Assembly: GCA_014706295.1 (NCBI GenBank)
Contig: JACSVZ010000037.1
Span: 124,001-188,000 of the forward strand
DNA length: 64,000 nt
Source of the DNA: Lycocorax pyrrhopterus obiensis
Taxonomy: Eukaryota; Chordata; Aves; Passeriformes; Paradisaeidae
Reading direction: 5' to 3'
The number at the start of each line of letters is the position of its first letter. Positions within the stretch are counted from its first letter, which is position 1. The translations under genes and the position numbers were made by a program. Under the pieces are notes generated by a model that made no database searches, had not been told where the DNA came from, and was given only the letters and a program-made list of their open reading frames with translations. This document shows, piece by piece, positions 26,201 through 36,330 of the stretch.

Positions 26201-27533
26201 GGGAGGTCAGCCAAGGCCATGTGTGATGTGTCTGGGGCTCCTGCCTGGCTGGGGAGGGCTGCAGAGCTCTGCATGCAGAGGAGCTAGGCAGAGGAGCTGT
26301 GAGTGCCTGGGCGTGGTGTACCGGGAGACACAGACAGCCCTGCTGCTCTGAGTGAGACTCTTCTGAGTCTTGTGGGCTGCATTAAGGTTAGAAAATACTC
26401 TACAAGGAAAGGCATGTTACTAATTTGAGTGATACTTCAATGCTTTAGGATAGTGTTGAGCAAATTGTGCTGCTTCCACTTGAATTTGAAAGGCCTCGAT
26501 CTATGTTCAGACAGCTTTCACTGCTCTGATTACTCATTGCAGTTTAAAAGGCTGTCTGCATCCAAGAGAGGTGTGTTGTGTCTGCTGCCCATGAGACAAC
26601 AATCCTTCCAGAATGTGTATGGGTGTCCTGGATGGCAGAGATAAGCATTAGGGTCTGTGCAGCAAAGGCTGCACTGCAAACCATGCCAGCAGGCACTGCA
26701 ACAGGACAAGAAGAAAAAACTCACTCGAGCCTAAGCTTCAGCCAGAAGAAACAAGGTGCAGTGCTCAGAAACAGACCCAAAATGCAACATCCAGAGCAGT
26801 ACAATTACGTCTCTTGTGCTTCACTTGGCATGGAGAGAGCCGGCAACCCCAGCAGCTCCTGCCTGCAGCCCGAGTGCCCTCTGCTGTCACCTCCCAGAGA
26901 CCAGGCTTGGGGAGGGTGACACATCCCCCAGCTCTGCCTGCCTGGCTGTGCCTGGCTTCTCTGTTCCTGTGACATCTCTTCCTCAAGTGTCAGTCTTGAC
27001 CATGAGTATCTTGTTCTGGTTGTCTGTGAACCTTTGCTTTACACACAGGCTGCTGTGTAAGGAGCTCAGCTCTCTCAGGCAGTCCTTGTGCTTGCCAGCT
27101 TCTGTGAGACTTTCCAGCTGAACTCGCTGTAGCTGTTCTCTCTGTAATTCCAGAGTGGCTCCCCAGCAGCAAAGCATCTTCGGGTCCTTATTTCCCTACT
27201 AGGTAAGGAGACTGAGGCCAGGGGGGTCACTGCCCTGAGGACATCAGAAGGAACTAACTGGATGGAAGGAGAAGCAGGGATCAGGTTAGCTCAGTGTCAA
27301 GGCTGCTGACATGTGGACTCCTTTGTCCCCTAAGGTATCTGTATGATGTGGGACAGCAGCGAAGGAGGCGTGAGAGCGGCTGCAAAGGGAGATGTATGCC
27401 CAAGGGAATGTTTCTTCACTAGTCCAATGCTTTCCAGTTCTTGGGAAGGTTTCTGTTCTTGACAGGCGAGGATAAGTCTCTGGTTTTCCATCCCACTATC
27501 CCACTACCTGTGACCTTACTGATACCTGACTCT

Positions 27534-27690
27534 GAGATTATCTCATTTGGTTAGAGAGCATGGTGCTAATAACACATAACACCAAGGTTGTGGGTTCAAT
27601 CCCTGTATGGGCCATTTACTTAAGAGATGGACTCAGTGATCATTTTGGGTCCCTTCCAACTCAGAATAATCTGTCAATCTGTGAATCTCT
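27534..27690 (+). mobile_element. tRNA-Ile-derived SINE with CR1 tail (TguSINE1-like)
   Basis: The first half resembles a tRNA-Ile gene: an A-box region TTGGTTAGAG, an anticodon stem-loop reading GGTGCTAATAAC, a B-box region GGTTCAATCCC and an acceptor-side end near TATGGGCCA. An extra CACATAA-like insertion lies next to the anticodon arm, and the tRNA start is eroded, so it is not a working tRNA. The second half ('tggactcagtgatcatttt', 'gggtcccttccaactcag') matches the CR1 3' end, followed by a degenerate terminal repeat 'ctgtcaatctgtgaatc'. A tRNA head with a CR1 tail is the structure of the songbird SINE known as TguSINE1. The name is from memory; the architecture is visible. Confidence 0.8.
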
Positions 27691-30600
27691 GCTGCAGCTT
27701 TTGGGTTAATGCTTCTGCTGCAGTAGTTGATGCTCTGCTATCCTGTCTTTCAGAAAGTGCCATTCCCAGCTTCTGTAAGCTGATGTAGAAGGAATTGAGC
27801 TCCTAATCTACCCTCCCTTTTACAACTAGAACAGCTGGGCTGCAAGCAACAGGGAATTGTCAGATAGATTACTTTTATTTTCTCCCCCAACTGTCCCATC
27901 CCCAGTCTTGAATTGCCTAGTCGGGGAGAAAACTCCTCAATCTGTCCACAACCCCCCAGGTGGGTAATAATAGATGCTTCATATAGAAAAATTCAATTAG
28001 ACTTGACAAGAGATGTATGATAGTGCTTCCTTGCCAGGACCCCATATTGCTCTGTTCTGTTCCTCTGCAAGAGACTTGCTGTAGAAGTTAATATGAAAAA
28101 AACCAACCAACCAACCAACAACCCAACAAAACACAAAACCCCCCCAAAACCAAAAAAAACACCCACCACCACCCCCCCCCCAAAAAAAAAAACAACCAAC
28201 CCAAAACTTCAAGGGAAAAGAAAAAAACCCAGAAAACAAACCCCTTTTAACTATAATGGCATTTATATCCAGGATGAACTGTGGTGGGCTTTGTAGAAAA
28301 AAAAATTACAGTGGTATCTCGTACAGCTGCAGACACCAAGTACAATCAGCTACCCAGGACATCAGGTGCCAGCTGGTAAGAGCAGGACAGGGCTGTTGTG
28401 CTGTACTAGGGCTTCTCTTGGTGCCTCTGAGTAGTATTAAAGCAGCTGGGGTAAGAGCTGTTCATGTGGTGTCTTGGCAAAGAGTGAAAGGTTCCTGTCT
28501 TAAACTCTCTAGTCCCATCATCCACCTGTTCCATTCCATTGTGGGTGTTTGGTGAACGCTTCTGTGTTCAGTGTAGTTCAGCACTGCTGGGGTGCCTTGT
28601 GGGCATGATGTGCAAAGGAACACAAGCCCTTTCTGCAGCCCTTGTTGCCATGTTTGAGACTGAGAGGGGACCCTTTTATGTGGTTTTGGCTTTTTGGTGT
28701 TTTTTTTTCTCCACCGTGAATGTTTCAGCAACACTCAGTCTTTGTGTTTTAATGCTCAGATTTCTAAATACTCTGAGTCTGGGAGATGAGAATATCTGAT
28801 ATAATTTACTTGAGCAGACCTCTTTCCGTCTGTACAGCACGTCTGCATTGGTCACCCATGTTCCCAGAAGCTACTATGTAGTGTCACACAGCTATTTGCT
28901 CGTGTTGGCAGAGCAGAAAGCAGAAGGAAGTTGCATTGAAGTGGTGGGTGACAGAGCCCTGCAGCAGCTGGGCCTGCAGCAGCATCTAAGGCCTTTTGCC
29001 ACAGTTGCACTTAGTTTCTGTAATCCTATGACATTGCATCATCTCAATTTCCATGAAGCCTGTAAGGTGTGAGAAGACATCGCCCTCCTGCACTCCGTTT
29101 GTCTCTGACGGGTGAATTGACATTGCCTTGGAATTGGGTGTATGTGTATGGTGCAGTGTGTTCAGACTTACGGTATTTGATCAAAAGGCATTTGGAACAA
29201 AATATTTATAATGTGAGCAAGACTTTTTTTTTTCCCCACATACCCAGACACTCACTTGCTTTGGGAGGCTAGTACTGACATGGCTGCATTCGAGGAGTAA
29301 TTGCTTCTGAGGTCAGCAGTGGCTTTTGTGAGCAGCTCTGTGAAGCAGAGGTGGCTGTTCTCTGCAGTGAGTCTGCAGGCACTGAGTGTCTTGGAAAACA
29401 CCTCTTGGAGGGGAGTGGGAAGGTCAGGACAAGCTTTGCAGGATGCCCCTGACGGCCAATGTGAACATGGGGTGTGCTGGCATAAAGAGGGAGTGCAGGG
29501 AGAAAAGGCCTCAGGCAGCTGCTTCCATTGTAGCAGAGCTGCTGGGGAGGCTGTGTGCGTTTAGTGCTTCAGCCTAGAGAAACTCAAAGTGGGGACCATG
29601 GACCTACCCTGTATGTACAAGGGCCACGATACCTGAAGGCTTAATCCTGAGGTTTATCCTGACTGTAAGATGGTGACTTAGGAAAGGTTCGGTTTAACAA
29701 TTGCATTGAGATGTGAAATATTGATCCCCTCACTATACTGATTCCTTAGGGACAGATGAAGGGATTGTTTCTTCTGTGGGGCAGAGAGTTGGCAGTGAGC
29801 TAAATATTAACTAACAGCTGCATTAAAGGCTAAGGGTGGGTAAAGCAGCACTGCATGACAGTGTGTGCAGGGGTAAGGGAGGGGAAACAATTAAATTCTG
29901 AACTGATTCTGGTGCCTCCTGTGTCAGAACTAAGGTAGAGCTCACAGCAGAGTCCAAATGACCTGGCCAGCAGGGCTGAACTCTGTAGAAAGCTTTGTGT
30001 ACTTCTCTGTGCCTTGAATGAATTCCCACTATGTTTGAAGTGCACTTCTACTCCCTGTTACACTGAGACCCATTGCACATAAGTGCTTCCCATGGGTCCA
30101 GAGTGCTGGGGAACAGGGCGTGTACCTCTTTCAGGGACACCCATGGCAGTATACAGGGTACAGTGACTCCTGCTTTTGGACCAGACTGGCTGACATGCTC
30201 CACATAATCAAAAGATGGATGCTTGAGCACAGGGGACAAATACCCAGTATACAAGAGGAAGTCCACACACAATTGTGTCACTTTATTATGTTTGCCTGGA
30301 CTCTGGTGTGGCTGTGGTTTGGGAGTCCCATGTGCCTGTGGCACCCAGGTGCAGCTGTGCAGGAAGCCTGAGGAAGTAGCATGCACAGTGCCCAGGTGGG
30401 AAGCTCTTTCCTTTGGCTGCAGGCAGTAGCAGTCACTCCACATTTAAGGGGGCACTTTAATGGCAGCCCAGGGAGGGAAGACAGACAGATGGACACAAAA
30501 ATATAATTACCTTCTCTAGGCAACACCAGCTCTGTTGGGGGATGCTCTTCTGAGTGGAATGACTGGCAGGGACAGTCTTAGTTCAGGGAAGCTTAGGGGT

Positions 30601-31244
30601 TGTTTAGGATGAGGCTCACAGCCCTGAGTGATATCAAGAAGCACAAGTGGGAGAGTGAAGTGCTGTCTTGTCAGCAAGCACGTGGCGGAGACAGACGTGT
30701 ACTTCTTGCAGACACTGGCAGTAGAGGTGGAGCGAGGCCAACAGCTTTCTGTGTCCTGCTAGCAGAGTCACACTGGATGACCAGGATGCTTGGTGCATGA
30801 AGCATGCAGAGGCCAGGAAGGGGTAAATGAGTTTGTTTTCATTTGTTCCTGGACCCTATCCCCAACTTTTTCTAACCCATTTCCCTAAGTTGTTGTCATC
30901 TCTTTCTCTCCCCTTGCAATTACTCTCAGATGCCATCTATGTGAGGGAGCCAAATGAAGCCCCAGAGTTGGACACCAGACAGGTTTCTGTTCCCAACACT
31001 TTCCTTGATAAATGGATGCTGGAAACGGTGTAAGAGAAAAGGATCCAATCACTCTTGCTTTGCATTATCACTAAAAATTAAACTAATAGCACTTGACAGC
31101 CAAGCTAGAGCCCCTCTGTGGTAAACAATGGTACCTGTTTATAAATGGGAGAAGCCAAGGTTCTCACTGCAGGTCATGGAAACAGCTGGGGACAGGGCTC
31201 TGGGCTTCCCTGCTATGTTTTGAGACACAGGGTCTGTGGTTTTC
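27691..31244. other. Intergenic sequence with no supported gene
   Basis: No recognisable exon, apart from the low-complexity tract at 28096-28210. A plus-strand open stretch at 30827-31033 is preceded by a good polypyrimidine-AG (CTCTCAG ending near 30929) but has no known homologue that I recognise. Confidence 0.45.
28096..28210. repeat. A/C low-complexity tract with (AACC)n and C/A homopolymers
   Basis: The tract starts with AACCAACCAACCAACCAA and continues through long C and A runs. Composition is almost purely A and C on the plus strand. Confidence 0.85.
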
Positions 31245-31250
31245 TTTATT
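31245..31250 (-). other. FBXO2: Candidate FBXO2 polyadenylation signal
   Basis: TTTATT on the plus strand is AATAAA on the minus strand, about 410 bp downstream of the FBXO2 stop codon. It implies a short 3' UTR. The cleavage position is not proven. Confidence 0.45.
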
Positions 31251-31660
31251 CTTTTCTTCCCACTCTTTTAACTTCCAGAAAATAAAGTACCCCCTAAAGT
31301 TAAGGAGTGCCCAAGTCTGGGAAGCAGGCAGAAGAGATACCTGACTCGGGCTGGGTGCTAGGGATTAGAGGCTTAAGAGACAAGGTCTGCAGGATTTTTA
31401 GGTGATCTCCTGTCTGATGGATAACATCAGTGCAAGTGGTGAGGCTGAGTCTTGTGGTGCATTCACAAATTCGTTCACATTCTTTGCATAGTCCTCTTGA
31501 GGAAGGATGGGTGGCAGCTCCTGGCATCTTGCACGCATGTTCCTATGCAGAAAGGCCATATGCTCTACAGCCAGAAGCAGCACCATGCAGAAACCATCCA
31601 AAGGCCATGGGATGCCCTGAGGGAAGTCAGCTCCAGCATGCAGATCCTGGTTCAGCATAG

Positions 31661-34308
31661 CTATGGCTCCACTGTCACGCTGCTGTTGGTGACGCGGACA
31701 CCATACCATCCCTTCCAGAACAGCGTGTCCTGGCCACCGTGTTCAAAGTGGACAAAACGGACCCCAGGCCCATAGCTGGAAAAGGTGTGGGAGATCTTTG
31801 GGACAAGACACAAAATAGTTGTTAGTAAGTGTCAAACCACCACAAACCTACTGTTGTTCAGTGCACAGAGCCTTCAGCCCTACTGGCCACATTCAGACCT
31901 ACCAGGCCGGGTAACAGTGGGGACATTTACAGTGGGAGAAGCTTTGATCCCATTGTTCCGAGGCCACTTAATGGACATCTCCTTCACCTTACGGCTGCTA
32001 GTGGTGACTCAGCAAGTTTCCTGTAAGGCAGCCTCTCTTTTCCTTGTTCAATCATAGGGTCATGGCTCCAGAGAACACATGACAGAGCCTTCTCCTTCCC
32101 TTGGAGAATTCTGCTTAAAAATATTCCTGACTCATGTAGGTTGGGTGTCACCTGCTGAGCCCATAGCTGTAACTCACCTCAGTCCAGTTGGCATCATTGT
32201 CCTGTGGGATGGTGACAGTCTCACTTTTGTACTCTGCCAGCACATCCTCATTCTCAGAGAGCAGCTTCACGCACAGCTCATAGAGGCAGCCAGCATCACT
32301 GCGTCCTGCATACCTACAAGGAGATCCAAGCTGTTGGCATTACCTGGAAGAGCTCTGCAAAGGCTCTACCACTCTCACCAAGTTACTGGGGCCTTGGTTT
32401 GAGATGGAAATCTGCAATGGTTCTTAGCTCAGCCCACCACCTCCCCTCATTCACCACAGGAACTTGGGCTCAAGTTCACGTGCTCCAACAGTTTCAAGCT
32501 TGTGGGAGCTGCCTGTGAGTCCTGTCCCACATCCAGAATGCTGGCAGCTGAGATTTTAAGGCCCAGTATATATGAGATATATGCTCTCCCTGCTCTTCCT
32601 TATCTTTCTTAACCTTCTGCCTGTCCTCAGAGCCTTCCTTAATACTTACCAGTCTCTTACCATGATTTTAGGCTGGGTTGTATCCATCAGCTCTTCCCAG
32701 TAGCCCTCAGCCCTAAGGTCAATGACTTGAGCCTTTCGACACCACCTGAAACACAAGATGTTAATTGGTATCACAGTCTCTCCTGGGACTGGGGGAACCA
32801 AAAATTCCCCCTTTCCTGGATAAGAGAAGAAAGCAGCCTTACTCATAAGATGTAACAAAGTATTTATGGACTTCTTCACTAGGAAATTCTTTTCCAAAGT
32901 CCCCTGGGAGCTCTTCAATTTTCCAGCCATCACCTCCATTCTCTACCTCTCCCCAGTGCTCCAAGTCTTCTGCAAATGGCAGAAAAGAGACTTGTATGAG
33001 TCCTGTGGGTGTGGGGAACCTGACCATCTCCCCCTGGAACCTTCCTCTGGCTCGTGAAAGTTTGATATTAGACACAGCACTGATTTTATATGTAGACTAT
33101 GGATATGTTTGTTAAGTAAAGGTCAAGCAAAAACCTTTAGTCTGACTGAGCCTAACCACACCAAATTTTTAACATTCCCCAGCAAAATGGCTGTGTACGT
33201 GTGGGTTTAAGAAACTACTCCAGGGAAAGAATTTAGGTATTCTGAACAGTGTGTCTGCATTTTCAGTGTCACAGCACAGAAGGACCCTGGGGAGAGATGC
33301 TGATTGCTTTATTTCTAAGTTTTCTAAATCACTAAGTGGTATTTTTTGAAGCAGTAAGACCTCAAACATTGGGCTTTTTGAGAGGGAAACCTGGATGTTG
33401 GAAAAGCTTGCAGAAGGTCATCTGTAAACAAAATGGGGGAGCTGTGTTGATACTGCTTTGGTCTATATGTGTGAAATTGTTGCTGCTTGGGTTGTGAGGC
33501 TTGGTTACTGCTGCTTATTGCTAAGCAGCTTACAGCTCTGGCAAGTGAAGTTCATAGATTCAGAATAATGGCACATGGGGTGTGTGCCCAGCCTCTAATA
33601 CGGGCTGTGGTGAGGAGGGTAAAAACATGATTGGCCTGAGCTGCTCCAAGGAAAGAAGCCTGAAGGGCCCGGTGAGCTGAGGGCAGGCTGGCCCCTGAGC
33701 AGGGAAAGGTTTCATCTCTCCTGTCATGGCTTGGCAAGAAGCAATACAGTAACAAATGCCATCGACATTACTGTGTTGGATGGTTTCTGCAAAGGACATC
33801 TTTGTATCTCAAACATGATTTAGATCCCTGTAGAGGTTATACAAAGTTAATGTCATGTAAAGCCCTTTGCAAAGGCTGATTATCAGAGGCCTTTGTGCCC
33901 ATTAAATGATTTGGCTGCACAGATTGAGTGACTTGACTCTTGGGCAAGGAGAAAATTCTGCAACCTGACGGCAACCAAGATCTATTTTCAAAGACTAGAG
34001 ATACGCAATTCTCAGTGACTGGTCATCTCTCTGACACCTTGAGGCTTGTTGTGATATCTCTCACCTTCACCACATGGGTTCTTGATGAGATTCTTCCTTT
34101 TCTTACTCAGGAAATAGAAGTTTTGCCAGTTCTCTGCATCTGACTCTGCTCTGGTGAGGCCTTCCTGCTGACACTTCAGAATCCAAAGTGCAGCTCCATC
34201 AACCAGGTTCTTCCACTGGCAGCAGACCAGGCGGCACACCAGCACCAGATCCACCGCGGGTACGGAAGCCAGGATGCGGATCAGGACTGCTTCAGGGAGG
34301 GACTCCAT
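31661..34308 (-). CDS. FBXO2: F-box only protein 2 (SCF-FBXO2/Fbs1 glycoprotein-binding subunit)
   Basis: The product is the substrate receptor of an SCF (SKP1-CUL1-RBX1) ubiquitin ligase that binds high-mannose N-glycans of misfolded glycoproteins in the cytosol for ERAD. Five coding exons with consensus splice sites: 34308-34065, 32969-32843, 32745-32650, 32313-32178 and 31795-31661 (TAG), giving 245 residues. The F-box spans about residues 1-46 (LPEAVLIRIL, CRLVCCQWK) and the FBA sugar-binding domain about 65-245 (FYFLSKKRKNLIKNPCGE, WCRKAQVIDL, YELCVKLLSE, final VTNSSVTVEP). Orthology to FBXO2 rather than FBXO6/44 rests on LWILKCQQEGL, DTTQP and the VEP end. The start is the ATG immediately before the F-box. 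The long acidic N-terminus of mammalian FBXO2 (296 residues) is absent. A 51-codon in-frame extension to 34461 exists but runs through the probable splice acceptor. Phe replaces the glycan-stacking Tyr (F227 beside W228). Confidence 0.93.
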
Positions 34309-35799
34309 TCCTGGGGCAGGCGGGGTGGAGCTGTCTGAGAGAGAGGGTGGAAAGGAGTGGTGAGGGTTTCCCACCCTCAGCAATGTCAGATACTGATGCA
34401 GTAGAAAAAAAGGGGAAATAAGTACATTATCTGAAGGCATGATTTTGCTTCCTAGCCTCAAGGTCTCCTGTTCCTTATTAAGTTAATATCCTGAAGCAGA
34501 TTAATATTTTTATATTCTAACTAAAAGCCCTGAATTAAATCTGCCCACAAAATGTATGTATTTGGCAACTGCAATTGTCAGCAGTTTGTTCATTTTCCAG
34601 GCTGAAATCATTCCTTCCAGAATCTCTGCTGCTGCAAAAATCAGCTTCTTAGTAATGATTTCCTCTGCAGAGGGAGGCAAACGGGTGCTTGTTCTGCCTT
34701 TACGAACATCCCTGATAACAAATGCTGCAAAGCAGTACTCAGATATCAGTGTTAAGCATCTTGCCAGCCACCTTTGCAGTGGTTCATTCTATATCTGACA
34801 GACTTTCCCTCAGAGGGCTGGCACTTAATCTCCTTAGTCAGGAGCCTCTATAAAATAAAGGTCTGAGCATAACTGAAAATAACTCAGCTGATATTCTCCA
34901 ATATTCGATTTTCTATGGCCTCGTAACTGGAGGAATTAAGTCAGAAGTGTTTGCTCTAACTTCATGTGCTAATTCTGGACTCCAAACAGCTCTCTGCTGC
35001 CCTGAGTTCCAGGTCCAGGTGCTGCAGGACTGTGGAAAGATGAGTGTGCAGATTCATAGCCCATGTCATCAGTGAGGGATGCACTGTGACACTGCTTTTA
35101 TGTCAGCTGAGTCCCGGTGCTGGGAAGCTGCTGAGATTGCAGCAAACTGCATGGATGCAGCCAAACTCCTCAGGAATGACTCATTAAGCCTGGGAGAGTA
35201 CTAAGAACAGAGGTGAAATACCCTGGCATGCAACTTAACGAAATCCAGCAGTGCCAAACCTGGCAAGGGAGGGAAGAATAGGGAATCACTGCTGTAACAG
35301 CATCCTAAATCTAGACGTTCAGATACAGAGCATCATGTGTCCTCTATCTGCACTGCACCCAGCAGGGGCACTGTCATTTAAAATGCCCTGGCTTTTATGG
35401 AGACAGCATTAGTGATTTCCCATTCTCCCCACACTTCCAACCCTCAACCACAGTCCCGAAGGCTAAAATGTAATTTTTAAAAAGTAGACAGGAGGAGGGA
35501 TCATGCTGGTTTCATCTCGTACAGGAATTTCAGAAGTCTCTCCTGCTCCCTGCCTGCTGATGGAGCACTGTTAGCCAAGCTTCCTCACGCACTCGGGAGA
35601 GGGGTGGAGGTACCTTTCCTTTCCCACCCCGGTTAAGCATCCAAGCTGTGAACGGCTTTGCATCACGGACGTGCTCCCGGGCAGCGTCCATCCCTTGCCG
35701 TGCTCGGAGCATACGCGTGTCCCTCCTCTCTGCCGGAGCTGCCCAGGAGACACCCCGGAAAAGCCGCGGGGGCTCGGGGGACGCACCGAGCGCTCTTAC
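34309..35799 (-). other. FBXO2: FBXO2 5' UTR remnant and long first intron
   Basis: A polypyrimidine-AG (CTCTCTCTCAG) ends at 34335, placing the start of the coding exon at 34334. From there to 35799 no other exon is recognised. The intron would be about 1.5 kb. Confidence 0.5.
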
Positions 35800-36330
35800 C
35801 TGGGCCGCTGCTGCGCGGGCGGGCTGGGGCCCAGCCGGGCTGCCCTGCTCGAGGTCCGCGTGTGTGGGGCGGGCGGCCCGGGCTCCGGTGATAAAGGACC
35901 GCGGCCCCGCCCCCGCCCCGCCCCGCCCCGCTCCGCGGAAGGGCCCCGGCCCCGCACATCCGTGTCCGGGAGGCGCAGATGGGCGGAGCCAGGTGGGGCT
36001 GGGGCCGGGCGAGGGGCACGGCGGGGAGCGGGCCTGGGGCCGGGTGGGCTGTCCGTGGGTCCGTCCGTAACGAGGGGAAACCGCCTTTGCTTCCGACAGC
36101 TCGGCTCGCCGTGCCGGGAATTCCCCATCGCGCTCCTGCGGCCCGCCGTCTGCCATGACAACCATCGGCGACCTCCCCGAGGACGTGCTGGTGGAGCTGC
36201 TGTCGCTGCTGCCCGTCCGGGACCTGCTCCGCACCTGCCGGCTGGTGTGCACGCAGTGGCGGTACGTGGTGGACCTGACCACCCTGTGGAAGCGCAAGTG
36301 CCAGCGCGACGGGTTTTATCGTCAGAGCCT
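35640..36330. promoter_or_regulatory. CpG island, putative bidirectional promoter of FBXO2 and FBXO6/44
   Basis: GC- and CpG-dense sequence lies between the two head-to-head F-box genes. Tandem GC boxes (CCGCCCCGCCCCGCCCCGC) lie at about 35912-35931, and CCGCGG palindromes sit on each side of them. A strong minus-strand splice donor is at 35800, and the plus-strand ATG is at 36155. The two transcription starts are therefore probably within a few hundred bases of each other. No clear TATA box is present on the plus side. Confidence 0.65.
35800..35880 (-). other. FBXO2: Probable non-coding first exon of FBXO2
   Basis: On the minus strand, GGCCCAG is followed at 35799 by GTAAGAG, a near-perfect donor inside the CpG island. 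It fits splicing to the acceptor at 34335/34334. The upstream edge (transcription start) is only a guess from the position of the GC boxes. Confidence 0.45.

Larger units (their letters stand above)
19666..27533. other. Intergenic sequence with no supported gene
   Basis: No exon or RNA gene recognised. It contains a perfect hairpin (19914-19950), a TTTA-rich run near 20020-20035, a 24-base T run (20251-20274) and AT-rich patches near 22300-22640, 24180-24300 and 25560-25740. Confidence 0.5.

Noticed and set aside
27534..27610. Possible functional tRNA-Ile gene
   Set aside because: The 5' arm is eroded, an insertion disrupts the region beside the anticodon arm, and a CR1 tail follows directly, so it is a SINE.
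1..31000. Exons of DISP3 or another protein-coding gene upstream of FBXO2
   Set aside because: None of the translated frames resembles a patched/dispatched-type membrane protein or any other family I know. Synteny predicts a long gene-free interval here.
34309..34461. 51-residue N-terminal extension of FBXO2 from the upstream in-frame ATG
   Set aside because: A strong splice acceptor (CTCTCTCTCAG, ending at 34335) lies inside the extension, and the extra residues do not resemble any FBXO2 leader.
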